64,000 nt of DNA from assembly GCA_964630875.1 (NCBI GenBank), contig CAZVXF010000007.1, positions 1 to 64,000 of the forward strand, in the 5' to 3' direction. Below are positions 24,870 to 33,692 of this stretch, in pieces. Source of the stretch: DAIDHZ01 sp035480255. Its GTDB lineage: Bacteria > Chlamydiota > Chlamydiia > Chlamydiales > SM23-39. Position numbers and translations under genes: made by a program. How positions within the stretch are numbered: the first letter of the stretch is position 1; the number at the start of each line of letters is the position of its first letter. Below the pieces are notes generated by a model. That model was not told the DNA's origin and did no database searches. It worked only from the letters and a program-made list of their open reading frames with translations.

Positions 24870-27800
24870 TTAGACGTTCTCAACAACCACTCTACGATCT
24901 TCTCTTTTTTGGAAAAAGAGCATCAATGGAGCTGCTATGAACCAAGAAGATAGCGTTCCAAAGACAACGCCAATGGTCATGACAAGAGCAAATCCAAAAA
25001 TAGATGCGCCGCCTAAAACAAGTAACGCAAGGAGGACAAGCAACGTTGTTCCCGAAGTAATCATTGTCCGGCTTAATGTAAAGTTTAACGCATGGTTCAC
25101 AGTCTCTTTAAGACTTCGTCTTGGCATTAGGCGCATCTCTTCACGAATCCGATCAAAAATAATGATGGTATCATTCAATGAATAACCGACAGCAGTCATG
25201 AGCGCAGCAATTGTAATTAAATCGATCTGTATTGGAACACCGAAATAGGCGAGAATTCCCATGATCGCAAGAGTCATCAGGACATCATGGATCAAGCAAG
25301 CAATCGCGGCCGCAGCAAATGGATACACAAAACGGAATGCTAAGTAGATAAAAATTCCGATGAATGCAAGAAGGAAGCCAAAAAGAGCTTGATTTTTCAT
25401 TGTATCAGACATTTGACCACTGACAGCAGTCCAATGTGAATGCAGTTTAGCGAGAGTACTAGAAGAAAGGGACATTCCAGATTCTTCGACTGCTTTCACA
25501 AGCCATGTAATGCGTGGATTCTTTTTGTATAAAAGTCCATCCGCAGATTCCTCTTCTAGAGGCATTTGGAAGAATGGCTTTCCATTTTTCTCCATGCTTT
25601 GACCGAAGAAAATGCGCAGCTGATTTGTGGGATTCATTTCCTGAACGACGAAATCTTTGGTTTCAGCGCCATTTCTTACAAATGCGTCCTTGACTCTCTG
25701 AGCGTAATGGCCATCAGCAAATTTCGGCTCGAGTTCTAAGTAAAGAGAGTAGCCGCCAGTAAAATCGAGACCCAAAATAGAAGAGGATTGGATAAACAGA
25801 AGTCCAATGCCAGAAATCATCACGATTGCAACTGTAGTATAGGCAAGCTTTGTTCTTTTCAAGAAATCAAAACTTGTTTTTCGCATCCAGTTCGCCATGT
25901 TCAACATGGTATTTTTTGGATTTAGAGCCCATTTTGTAAAATAAAAACGGGTCATAAATAATGCAGTGAACATAGAAGATGTAATTCCGATGATTAAATT
26001 CATCGCAAAACTCTTTGTTGGTCCTGCATCAAAATTCAATAGGATTAACGCAGCAATAATTGTCGTAATATTGGAGTCAACAATCGCGCTAAAAGCTTTG
26101 CTGTATCCCGTTTGAATCGCACTGCTAATTCTTCCTGAAATTGCAAATTCTTCTTTAATTCTTTCGAATACAAGTACGTTTGCATCGATCGACATCCCAA
26201 CGGTTAGAATAATTCCCGCAATTCCCGCAAGAGTTAATGTCGCACCTAAGTTTTGAAGTACTGCCCATAGAATCAGAAGATTCAAAAGAACCGCAATCGA
26301 TGCGACGAAACCTGCAAATCGATAATAGGCAATCATGCAGCCCATCACGAGTAGAAGAGCCACAACGGTTGCTAAAATCCCTTGATCTCGATCTTTAGAA
26401 CCAAGTTCAGGGCTTACGTTCTTTTCAGATAAAATATGAGGAGTGAATGTGAGGGATCCTGCTTTTAAATCAGAGCAAAGACGCTGGACTTCGCTTTGAG
26501 AAAAACTTCCGCTAATTGAGGCGTTATCTTTCAGGGTAGATTCAAGATTTGGCGAGCTGATCACGGTATCGTTCAGGACAACGGCCATTCGCCAGCCACG
26601 TCCATGAGAATACGTTTCGTTCGGTGTTCCAAGAATATTTTCTTTAGAAAAACGAGTTGTCCACGCTTGGATATGATTTTGCGCAGATTTTACGATACTA
26701 AAGCTCAAATAATTACCTTTTGACGGATCGTAGGAAGAATGAATATTTTCAAGATCCGATCCGAGCAAAGTGTAATTATTAAACGCAATCAAAAGAGGAT
26801 GAGTTGCATGCCAATCTGTAGGGGATGTACCTCTTTGAATCACAATTCTCGAGGTTGTGTCATCCATTGTGTAATCAGCAGAATGATCATTCCCTGTTAA
26901 AAATTTTAAACCATGATCTCTTAATGTTTTCGTGTCTTCATGAGACTGCCTTAAGTGTTTTCTTGCAATTTCATTGACGCTCTGGGCATCAGTTTTTCCA
27001 TGAAAGACAGCTTCATCCCAAACTCCTTGCAAGAAACGATCAGCCACCTCTCCAATTCTTGGGCTATTGCGCGCAAATTTTTCGTTGACTACGTGGAAGA
27101 CCATTGTTGATGCTTTGATCAGCTCAGATGCTGATAAATCCTGTGATCCAGGAAAATCTAGCACGACATGTTGCCCCACTTGTCGAATGGAAACTTCGGA
27201 TAGGCCTAACTTATTCACGCGATTGCGGAGTTCAGCAATCCCTTGTTTGATATCGCTATCTGTTTCCACGAGGTTCTGATTGTTGTCACGCAGCTCAATT
27301 TCAACCGTTTTTCCGCCTGACAAATCAAGACCCCAGCGAATCACTTTATTTTCGTCCCCGCGCAAGATTTTTCGGAAGGTGAGAAGGAAATTGTTCCAAA
27401 CAACATTGTGAGTTGGTTTTGGAGTATCGAAACGAGCTTTTGGATCGAGGTTCACTTTTGAGGAAAGATAGTGTTCATTCCACTGAATCAATTCTTGGTG
27501 AAGAGCCGTTTCAATTTTATTGACAGCTCTTGCTCTTTGTTCATAGGTTGATAAATCTAAAATCGCATAACGTTTGCTTCCGAGAATGCGAAAGTCTTCC
27601 CGAGTTGCAGCCAAAATGGGTGCCGCGAAATTAAATTTTTCAAATTGGAAAACGCCTTCTTTACTACTCGGCATTCTCGCAAATCCCATGTGATATAAAA
27701 TTTTATGAAGGGACTGAAGATCGCTTGCTAAAACTGCTGCAAGGGGAGACTCAGCATGTTCTTGATACGCTTTCAGAATTCTATCGAATCCGTTCGCAGA

Positions 27801-28802
27801 GATATATAAAGAGCCATTGTTTCCATTTTCAGTCGATGTATGTGGTGAATAGATCACTAGGCTTAATGATTTTTCTTCTAGAGGAAGAGTTGCATAAGTA
27901 TTGATATCGACAATAGAAACAGTTTGTAAATCAGGATGTTGCGGGTTCCATTTTGTTTTTAAGGTTTTGGCAAGAGTCTGAATTTCTCGTTCAGCCAGCC
28001 TATCCAAATGAAGGATCAATGAACTTGTTGTATTCGGTAAGAAATGGAAGGCAATTTCATACCCCTCCTCACAAGAATGCAGTTTTTCATTACATTGACG
28101 ACTTAAGTTTGCAACTTCTTTGACAAGAAGATCATTTGAAACAGGAGTCTGGAGCAACAGTTGAATTCTTTCTTTTTCAAAATCGATGACTAGTTTTGAG
28201 AATACCGAATTTTTATCACCAAATGAAAATTGAGGATCTTGTGTGAGCATTGCCTGCAACGCCTGCAATGTTGGAGGCTCTTTCAAGAGCGTGTAGACAA
28301 TTTGAGCTGCACGATCGGTGATGATTTTTTGATATCCAGATTCGTTTTTTACATGCCATGAAAACAAAGATGGGTCGAGATGAATGGGGATTTGTCTTTG
28401 AATAAGAACAATTTTCGGGTCGCTATCAGTTGCGGAAAGAGTCAAAGCGGCTGGCGTAAAAGCAATCATTGCTACCGCTCTAGGAAGATATTTTTTTAAT
28501 CGATCTGCCTCTTCTGTGTTCGAAAATTGTACGGAAATCCATTGTGGATTCTCAGCATCCAGAAATACCTTTTTAGGATGTAGGCCAATCAGTTCGCAAT
28601 AAGAATGAATCCATTGAAGCGTCTCTTCCTCTAGGTGATTGACTCGGGATTGAACCTCTAAAGCAATCTTGTCGCTTTGTTCTTTAGAGATCGGGGATTG
28701 TAAAGGCTTACTATAAAAAAACAAGGTTGGAAGGATATTGTACACAGTCAGGAGCATCACAGCGATGATGCATAGGAATTGCAATTTACGATTCTTGCCC
28801 AT
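24870..28802 (-). CDS. secDF: Fused protein-export membrane protein SecDF
   Basis: About 1310 residues, SecD and SecF in one chain, as in chlamydiae. The N-terminal helix (LQFLCIIAVMLLTVYNILP) is followed by a very long periplasmic region including the conserved RWGLDLSGGKTVEIEL. Then comes the SecD transmembrane block (AGIAGIILTVGMSIDANVLVFERIKEE). The SecF half starts near residue 965 with its own first helix, the FTGGY motif and AVGYSLNDTIIIFDRIREE. It uses proton motive force to pull proteins from SecYEG. An in-frame GTG at 28850 would add 16 residues; I prefer the ATG at 28802, where similarity to the family starts. Confidence 0.93.
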   Translation of the reverse strand: MGKNRKLQFLCIIAVMLLTVYNILPTLFFYSKPLQSPISKEQSDKIALEVQSRVNHLEEETLQWIHSYCELIGLHPKKVFLDAENPQWISVQFSNTEEADRLKKYLPRAVAMIAFTPAALTLSATDSDPKIVLIQRQIPIHLDPSLFSWHVKNESGYQKIITDRAAQIVYTLLKEPPTLQALQAMLTQDPQFSFGDKNSVFSKLVIDFEKERIQLLLQTPVSNDLLVKEVANLSRQCNEKLHSCEEGYEIAFHFLPNTTSSLILHLDRLAEREIQTLAKTLKTKWNPQHPDLQTVSIVDINTYATLPLEEKSLSLVIYSPHTSTENGNNGSLYISANGFDRILKAYQEHAESPLAAVLASDLQSLHKILYHMGFARMPSSKEGVFQFEKFNFAAPILAATREDFRILGSKRYAILDLSTYEQRARAVNKIETALHQELIQWNEHYLSSKVNLDPKARFDTPKPTHNVVWNNFLLTFRKILRGDENKVIRWGLDLSGGKTVEIELRDNNQNLVETDSDIKQGIAELRNRVNKLGLSEVSIRQVGQHVVLDFPGSQDLSASELIKASTMVFHVVNEKFARNSPRIGEVADRFLQGVWDEAVFHGKTDAQSVNEIARKHLRQSHEDTKTLRDHGLKFLTGNDHSADYTMDDTTSRIVIQRGTSPTDWHATHPLLIAFNNYTLLGSDLENIHSSYDPSKGNYLSFSIVKSAQNHIQAWTTRFSKENILGTPNETYSHGRGWRMAVVLNDTVISSPNLESTLKDNASISGSFSQSEVQRLCSDLKAGSLTFTPHILSEKNVSPELGSKDRDQGILATVVALLLVMGCMIAYYRFAGFVASIAVLLNLLILWAVLQNLGATLTLAGIAGIILTVGMSIDANVLVFERIKEEFAISGRISSAIQTGYSKAFSAIVDSNITTIIAALILLNFDAGPTKSFAMNLIIGITSSMFTALFMTRFYFTKWALNPKNTMLNMANWMRKTSFDFLKRTKLAYTTVAIVMISGIGLLFIQSSSILGLDFTGGYSLYLELEPKFADGHYAQRVKDAFVRNGAETKDFVVQEMNPTNQLRIFFGQSMEKNGKPFFQMPLEEESADGLLYKKNPRITWLVKAVEESGMSLSSSTLAKLHSHWTAVSGQMSDTMKNQALFGFLLAFIGIFIYLAFRFVYPFAAAAIACLIHDVLMTLAIMGILAYFGVPIQIDLITIAALMTAVGYSLNDTIIIFDRIREEMRLMPRRSLKETVNHALNFTLSRTMITSGTTLLVLLALLVLGGASIFGFALVMTIGVVFGTLSSWFIAAPLMLFFQKREDRRVVVENV

Positions 28803-28863
28803 AGTCACTCTATTTTTTTTTGCTCTGGAGACAAATTGTTTCCCAATCACAAATCAACGATGG

Positions 28864-28887
28864 AACGATATTGTTTTATCGTTTTTT
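28864..28887 (+). other. Hairpin with T run between secDF and uppS
   Basis: AACGATA and TATCGTT form a 7-bp stem with a six-base loop, followed by TTTT on the + strand. It lies upstream of both divergent genes, so it is not a terminator for either. It may stop antisense transcription or shape the secDF leader. The role is unknown. Confidence 0.35.
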
Positions 28888-28957
28888 TGGTTCACCGTTC
28901 ACTGAAAATGTCTGGTACAGAGCTTTTTTTGTTAGAGGATATTCAAATCGGTTGATC

Positions 28958-28986
28958 TTGTCCATATATCTTCGGTTCGGTATTCT
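28958..28986 (+). promoter_or_regulatory. Putative uppS promoter
   Basis: TTGTCC (28958-28963), 17 bases, then TATTCT (28981-28986). The -10 box ends only 6 bases before the uppS ATG, so the transcript would start at or next to the start codon, which implies a leaderless message. Confidence 0.45.
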
Positions 28987-28992
28987 ATTTCT

Positions 28993-29772
28993 ATGACCGT
29001 TCATTCAAATATTTCTTTAGACGCGAAGGCGATTTATACGCCTGAACAATTGTCATTCATTGAAAAGATTCCAAAACATATTGCGATTATTATGGACGGG
29101 AATCGGAGGTGGGCAAAACAAAAAGGCCTACCTCCTACAATCGGACATTGGGAAGGGGCTGAGGTGTTAATCGATGTGGTGCAAGCTGCTATCGAATTAG
29201 GATGCCAAACTCTAACTGTCTATTCCTTCTCAACAGAAAATTGGGAGCGATCTCCAGAAGAAATTGAAGCTCTGATGAATGTTTTCGAACTCTATCTGAT
29301 TCAAAAACGGGAGATGATGGTCCGTGAGCGAATTAAGCTGGATGCAATTGGTGATCTTACCCGCTTGCCACAAAGAGTCAAAGAAGCTTTTGACGAGACG
29401 AAAAGACTGACGCAAAATGGAGATAGAATCAATCTTGTTTTAGCGATTAATTATGGCGGGCGGGATGAGATAAGAAGGGCGGTTGTCAAAATTTTACAAG
29501 AGAATGAAAAGCAAAAAATTGAATGTGAACAAGTGACAGAAGAGCTGATTTCGCAAAAACTCGATACCTATGGATGGAGAGATCCGGATCTTTTGATCCG
29601 CACGAGCGGAGAATTAAGACTTAGCAATTTTCTTTTATGGCAAATCTCTTATACTGAATTATTTTATACAGATGTTCTTTGGCCTGACTTTTCTGCGCAA
29701 AATCTCTATGAAGCGGCCTTGAGTTTCCAAAAACGTAATCGCCGCCTTGGAGGGGGAGATGAAAGATCTTAG
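28993..29772 (+). CDS. uppS: Undecaprenyl diphosphate synthase
   Basis: 259 residues of a cis-prenyltransferase that builds the C55 lipid carrier for cell-envelope sugars. Visible motifs are IIMDGNRRWAKQ (residues 32-43, catalytic Asp35), GHWEGAE, TVYSFSTENWERS and the C-terminal RTSGELRLSNFLLWQISYTELFY that binds pyrophosphate and Mg. All are intact. It heads a run uppS-cdsA-cmk/plsC with overlapping ends, a lipid precursor operon. There is no clear ribosome-binding site before the ATG, in keeping with the promoter being very close. Confidence 0.95.
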   Translation: MTVHSNISLDAKAIYTPEQLSFIEKIPKHIAIIMDGNRRWAKQKGLPPTIGHWEGAEVLIDVVQAAIELGCQTLTVYSFSTENWERSPEEIEALMNVFELYLIQKREMMVRERIKLDAIGDLTRLPQRVKEAFDETKRLTQNGDRINLVLAINYGGRDEIRRAVVKILQENEKQKIECEQVTEELISQKLDTYGWRDPDLLIRTSGELRLSNFLLWQISYTELFYTDVLWPDFSAQNLYEAALSFQKRNRRLGGGDERS

Positions 29773-30601
29773 TAAACGTTTTATCCTATCTCTCATTGCA
29801 GTACCAGTACTCATTTGCCTGTTTCTTTTCGCCTTTAATCCCTGGTTTCAATATGTAGTCATTCTTGCCGTCGCAGGGATCACGTGTATTGCAGTTTGGG
29901 AATACGAACAGCTTGTGAAAACAATTGGGGGGAAGTTGAACCTCCCGGTGATTATTCTATTTTCTCTTTTAGAGGTCATCGCTTTTTTTGCGGCAGCTCG
30001 TTATCCGCAACTAATATGGGCGCCGGTATTGATCTTCTTTATCGCTTTTTTTTGTATTTGCCTTGCCCACTTTCATGAAAAAGAGGGGGCGATTATCGAT
30101 TTGGCTGTTTCCTCTTTCAGTCTTCTCTATATTGCTATTCCCATGGGAATGATTCTGGGGATTCTGTACTTTTCGGGTGCTCAAGATGGACGATGGTGGG
30201 TCGCTTATTTGTTCATCGTTACAAAAATAACAGACGTAGGCGCTTATTTTGCAGGTCAACTATGGGGACGAAGAAAGCTTGCGCCTGCGATCAGTCCTGG
30301 GAAAACTGTTGAGGGAACGCTTTTTGGCCTTCTTTGTGCGATTGCGGCCAGTGTTGGGTTTTATTTGCTCTCTTATTTTTCGCGCGTCGAGAATTTCCAT
30401 CTTGGGCTTCCCCAAAGCTTAATTTTAGGAGTGATTTTAGGTTTGATCGGGCCTCTTGGAGATCTTTGTGAATCTTTACTGAAACGCGATGCGAACAAAA
30501 AAGATAGTAACCGATTACCTGGTTTTGGCGGGGTTTTAGATATGGTAGATTCTCTATTGTTTAATGCACCAATTATTTACTTATACCTGAAGATATTATG
30601 A
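29759..30601 (+). CDS. cdsA: Phosphatidate cytidylyltransferase CdsA
   Basis: 280 residues, about eight membrane helices. It makes CDP-diacylglycerol, the common precursor of phosphatidylglycerol and phosphatidylethanolamine. The C-terminal signature is present: SNRLPGFGGVLDMVDSLLF, preceded by SPGKTVEGTLFGLL and KDSN. The ATG at 29759 has a GGAGG ribosome-binding site 5 bases upstream that lies inside the uppS coding end; a TTG at 29747 is unlikely. The gene overlaps uppS by 14 bases and the next gene by 4 (ATGA type), so translation is coupled. Confidence 0.95.
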   Translation: MKDLSKRFILSLIAVPVLICLFLFAFNPWFQYVVILAVAGITCIAVWEYEQLVKTIGGKLNLPVIILFSLLEVIAFFAAARYPQLIWAPVLIFFIAFFCICLAHFHEKEGAIIDLAVSSFSLLYIAIPMGMILGILYFSGAQDGRWWVAYLFIVTKITDVGAYFAGQLWGRRKLAPAISPGKTVEGTLFGLLCAIAASVGFYLLSYFSRVENFHLGLPQSLILGVILGLIGPLGDLCESLLKRDANKKDSNRLPGFGGVLDMVDSLLFNAPIIYLYLKIL

Positions 30602-31917
30602 TTATCACGATTGACGGCCCTTCAGGAACTGGAAAATCAACAGTTGCAAAACAGGTTGCAAAAAAACTAGGGTACACATTTTTCGATACAGGAGCCATGT
30701 ATCGCTGTTTTGCCTGGAAAATTTCTCACGATGAAATCAATCCAGAAAATCAGGAAGAAGTCGTAGCATCATTACAAAAATTTCATTTTGAAATTCAGGC
30801 AAAAGAAGACAGACGATATTTCGTAAACCACAAGGATGTGACTGAAGCGATTCGGACGCAAGAAATATCCATGATCGCATCTCAAATTGCAGTGTACCCA
30901 GAAGTGAGGAATTTCATGGTGAAGCTGCAGAGACGATTTGGTCGTAGTTGTCATGCAGTTTTCGAAGGAAGAGACATGGGCACGGTCGTTTTCCCGGATG
31001 CTGATTTAAAAATCTTTTTGACTGCAAAGCCAACAGTGCGCGCAGAGAGAAGATATCATGAGCTCCTTTCAAAGTTTCCAGAGCATGCTCACCCCACAAT
31101 GCATCAAATCCACGAAGAGCTTTCTTTGCGCGATAAAAATGACACGACCCGATCTATTTCGCCATTAAAAGCAGCCGATGATGCAATCATGATTGATACC
31201 TCAGAAGATTCGGTTGATGAAGTGGTCAAAAAAATTATTCGCTTAATTCCAAAGACCAAAAGCCGATTCTCTACAATGAAATTTCCCTATTGGCTTGTCT
31301 ATACAATTGCTAGGGGATTTTTCAAGTTATTCTACCGTCTAGAAATTTATGGGGAAAAACATATCCGAAAAGGGTCTGGTCTTTTCATCGCGAATCACAC
31401 TTCTTTCTATGATCCGCCAATTCTTTCTATTTCCTGCGATGAAGAGGTCCATTTTTTAGCAAGAGAGTCGCTGTTTGAAATTCCTCTTCTTGGACGTCTG
31501 ATCAAAACATTAAATACGCATCCTGTTGCAAGAGAATCTGCGGATATGAATGCTCTTCGTCAAATGATTCGACTTTTATCAGACGGGAAAAAGCTGATTA
31601 TTTTCCCTGAAGGAACAAGATCTAAAACAGGAAAACTACATCATTTTAAGGCTGGATTTTCATTTTTAGCAAAAAAGTCAAAAGCGACTGTATATCCTGC
31701 ATACATTGCAGGTGCATATGAAGTATGGCCAGTGGCGAGGAAATTCCCCCGTCTTTTTGGGAAAGTAAAATGTGTTTTTGGATCACCGATTGCTTGGGAA
31801 GAATTTGAAGATCTGCCTAAAGATGAGGCCGAAAAACGTCTCATTGATCGATGTATGCAAGCGGTAGAGAATTTAAAAACGTGGCTAGAGAATGGCGCTC
31901 AAGGAATACCGCCTTAG
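30598..31917 (+). CDS. cmk-plsC: Fused cytidylate kinase and 1-acylglycerol-3-phosphate acyltransferase
   Basis: 439 residues in one open frame. Residues 1-226 are CMP kinase: P-loop GPSGTGKST (7-15), DTGAMYR, EGRDMGTVVFPDA and RDKNDTTRSISPLK. From about residue 227 (MKFPYWLVYTIARGFFKLFYRLEI) begins a complete PlsC domain with NHTSFYDPP (HX4D), FPEGTRSK and the acyl-acceptor region. In Chlamydia, as I recall, these are two adjacent genes, so the fusion probably arose by losing the boundary between them. An internal ATG at 31276 has no visible ribosome-binding site. The stop codon at 31915-31917 touches a MITE-like element. Confidence 0.88.
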   Translation: MIITIDGPSGTGKSTVAKQVAKKLGYTFFDTGAMYRCFAWKISHDEINPENQEEVVASLQKFHFEIQAKEDRRYFVNHKDVTEAIRTQEISMIASQIAVYPEVRNFMVKLQRRFGRSCHAVFEGRDMGTVVFPDADLKIFLTAKPTVRAERRYHELLSKFPEHAHPTMHQIHEELSLRDKNDTTRSISPLKAADDAIMIDTSEDSVDEVVKKIIRLIPKTKSRFSTMKFPYWLVYTIARGFFKLFYRLEIYGEKHIRKGSGLFIANHTSFYDPPILSISCDEEVHFLARESLFEIPLLGRLIKTLNTHPVARESADMNALRQMIRLLSDGKKLIIFPEGTRSKTGKLHHFKAGFSFLAKKSKATVYPAYIAGAYEVWPVARKFPRLFGKVKCVFGSPIAWEEFEDLPKDEAEKRLIDRCMQAVENLKTWLENGAQGIPP

Positions 31918-32040
31918 AACCTGTTCAAAATCTCTTTAGCTGTATAACTTACTCTCTTTTATCAAGCGTATCTTGCATATCTTGCACATCAAGTTCCTTT
32001 GCTGCTTGCTTGAGTACATCAAGAGATTTTGAACAGGTTG
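31918..32040. repeat. MITE-like element with 19-bp inverted ends and TTAG duplication
   Basis: AACCTGTTCAAAATCTCTT (31918-31936) and its exact reverse complement (32021-32039) bound a short stretch with no transposase gene. TTAG flanks both sides (31914-31917 and 32041-32044). The left copy carries the TAG stop of cmk-plsC. The terminal sequence recalls IS5-group ends, which favour TTAG or TNA targets, so this looks like a non-autonomous derivative. Its interior is less palindromic than in the other elements. Confidence 0.8.
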
Positions 32041-32115
32041 TTAGATATTCTTCATCCACTCCTTGTTGGAAACTTCCAGAAGATGATAAGCTAAGGACAA
32101 ACTAGGGAGCAATTT

Positions 32116-32730
32116 TTGAAAGGTTCATTGATTCTTAACTATTTTATTTCCCTGTTTATGCTTTGCAGCCCACTGACTGCCATCCCTGCTTTTTTGAGTT
32201 TAACGCAAGGAAAACCAAAGAATGTTCGAAATAAAATCGCGGTGATTCTCGGGGTTAGCGTTGGCTTGATTTTAGTGGCTGGAACCTGGATTGGAGGCGC
32301 TTTTTTAGACGTATTAGGCATTCGAATCGCTGCCTTTCAATGTGCAGGTGGAGTGATTGTGTTTATGTTGGCGATTTCGATGTTAAATGCTCAAGTTTCT
32401 CCAATGCGACAAACAGAAGAAGATACTGCGAAAAGTGTGATCCCAATTGTTCCGCTTGCTATTCCTGTGATGGCTGGGCCTGGAGCTTTAAGCGCAGCAA
32501 TTGTCGCTGCGAATACATATGCAACATTTTCTGATTGGTTGATTCTATCTGTTTGTGGATTTGCTGTAGGAATTGCCAGTGCATTTGTTCTGTATTTCGG
32601 AATGCAGTTGGAAAGGAAATTAGGACCTTCGGGGTTAAATGTTGTAACAAGAATTGGCGGACTTATTTTAGCAGCGTTAGCAGTCGAGATTTTTGTCCAA
32701 GGTATTGAAGGATTATTTTTACAAAGGTAG
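32116..32730 (+). CDS. MarC-family integral membrane protein
   Basis: 204 residues, about six helices, with the MarC/UPF0056 pattern: FISLFMLCSPLTAIPAFLSLT at the start, FQCAGGVIVFMLAISML, the conserved VPLAIPVMAGPGALSAAIV and LNVVTRIGGLILAALAVEIFVQGI at the end. The true function of this family is unsettled; the old link to multiple antibiotic resistance is not supported. The TTG at 32116 is the likely start because AGGGAG stands 6 bases before it and no ATG is near. The thioredoxin gene follows 4 bases after the stop. Confidence 0.88.
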   Translation: MKGSLILNYFISLFMLCSPLTAIPAFLSLTQGKPKNVRNKIAVILGVSVGLILVAGTWIGGAFLDVLGIRIAAFQCAGGVIVFMLAISMLNAQVSPMRQTEEDTAKSVIPIVPLAIPVMAGPGALSAAIVAANTYATFSDWLILSVCGFAVGIASAFVLYFGMQLERKLGPSGLNVVTRIGGLILAALAVEIFVQGIEGLFLQR

Positions 32731-32734
32731 AGTG

Positions 32735-33043
32735 ATGAAGAATTTGAAGGATACTGATTTCTCAAAAGAAATAGCAAAAGGCGTAGTATTGGTCGATTTC
32801 CATGCAAACTGGTGTGGTCCTTGCCGCATGCTTGCTCCGATACTTGAACAAGTCGATAAAGCAATTCAAGGGAAAGCAACCATAGGTAAAGTGGATATTG
32901 ATACGGAGCAAAACACAGCATCGCAATATCAAATTACTTCAGTACCAACAATGATTCTTTTCAAAGACGGAAAGGAAGTAAAAAGAGTTGTTGGTTTAAA
33001 AAATGCGGAAACGATCCAAGAGATGATCCTCTCAATTGTATGA
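32735..33043 (+). CDS. trxA: Thioredoxin
   Basis: 102 residues with the redox-active WCGPC at 26-30, preceded by VLVDFHANW. The cis-proline is in TSVPTMILFKDG and the C-terminal helix in VGLKNAETIQEMILS. It reduces disulfides in cytosolic proteins. The frame is open upstream to 32693, but that would overlap marC, and the conserved fold begins at the ATG of 32735. The next gene overlaps its stop by 4 bases. Confidence 0.96.
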   Translation: MKNLKDTDFSKEIAKGVVLVDFHANWCGPCRMLAPILEQVDKAIQGKATIGKVDIDTEQNTASQYQITSVPTMILFKDGKEVKRVVGLKNAETIQEMILSIV

Positions 33044-33258
33044 GATTTCTTGCGCTCTCAGTTGTTCTTCTGATCGCGTCAGGAGTTTTCCTCCATTTAA
33101 AAATGGATGTGCCCTATTTAAGTTGGGTGGGAAAACTCCCAGGCGATATTGTGGTGAGAAAAAATGACGCAGTCATTTATTTTCCGATTGCAAGTTCCGT
33201 GCTTACAAGTGGGTTGCTTTCTTTATTGTTATTTGCTCTTTTTAAATCGGAGAAATGA
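33040..33258 (+). CDS. DUF2905 small membrane protein
   Basis: 72 residues, two hydrophobic segments around a conserved loop. The pattern GVFLHLKMDVPYLSWVGKLPGDIVVRKNDAVIYFPIASSVLTSGLLSLLL is the DUF2905 signature (GKLPGDI ... YFPI). The function is unknown. It is coupled to thioredoxin by an ATGA overlap. Its last 82 bases overlap the convergent tRNA methyltransferase gene, an unusually long tail-to-tail overlap. Confidence 0.85.
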   Translation: MRFLALSVVLLIASGVFLHLKMDVPYLSWVGKLPGDIVVRKNDAVIYFPIASSVLTSGLLSLLLFALFKSEK

Positions 33259-33692
33259 GTTTGGCGTAAAGCCTCATAAAGGACAATGTTTGCGCTATTG
33301 GATAAATTCAAGCAGCGCGCATTTGAATTCATAGGGATTGTAAAAAAGCATTCAGGCCATCTTTCAAAATAAGATTTGGGAAGGCCAGAAGTTTCAGAAC
33401 CAAAAATGAGTTGAGAATTGGGAGAATATTCGGCCTCTGTATACATCTTGGTTGCATGGCTTGAAAAAAAGAAAAAAGGTAACCCTTGTTCTTGAAGATA
33501 GTCAGGAAGGTTATCAATTTCGATAATTTCTACGTCATTCCAATAATCAAGCCCTGCTCTTTTGAGATGGCGACTTGCTGTGCTAAATCCAAGGGGTCGA
33601 ACGAGAACTAGAGAAGTGTTCGTGGCAGAACAAGTTCGAACAATAGTTCCTGTGTTCTGTGGAATTTGAGGCTGATACAAAATAATTTTCAT
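33177..33692 (-). CDS. trmL: tRNA (cytidine/uridine(34)-2'-O)-methyltransferase TrmL
   Basis: 171 residues of a SPOUT (SpoU) methyltransferase. It opens MKIILYQPQIPQNTGTIVRTCSATNTSLVLVRPLGF, the TrmL signature with the conserved N-x-G-x-x-x-R motif I. It carries the knotted AdoMet-site stretches LIFGSETSGLP and TIPMNSNARCLNLSNSANIVLYEALRQ. It methylates the wobble base of some leucine tRNAs. The last 27 residues are encoded antisense to the DUF2905 gene. Its start codon directly abuts the start of the divergent glycosyltransferase (CATATG at 33690-33695). Confidence 0.93.
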   Translation of the reverse strand: MKIILYQPQIPQNTGTIVRTCSATNTSLVLVRPLGFSTASRHLKRAGLDYWNDVEIIEIDNLPDYLQEQGLPFFFFSSHATKMYTEAEYSPNSQLIFGSETSGLPKSYFERWPECFFTIPMNSNARCLNLSNSANIVLYEALRQTHFSDLKRANNNKESNPLVSTELAIGK

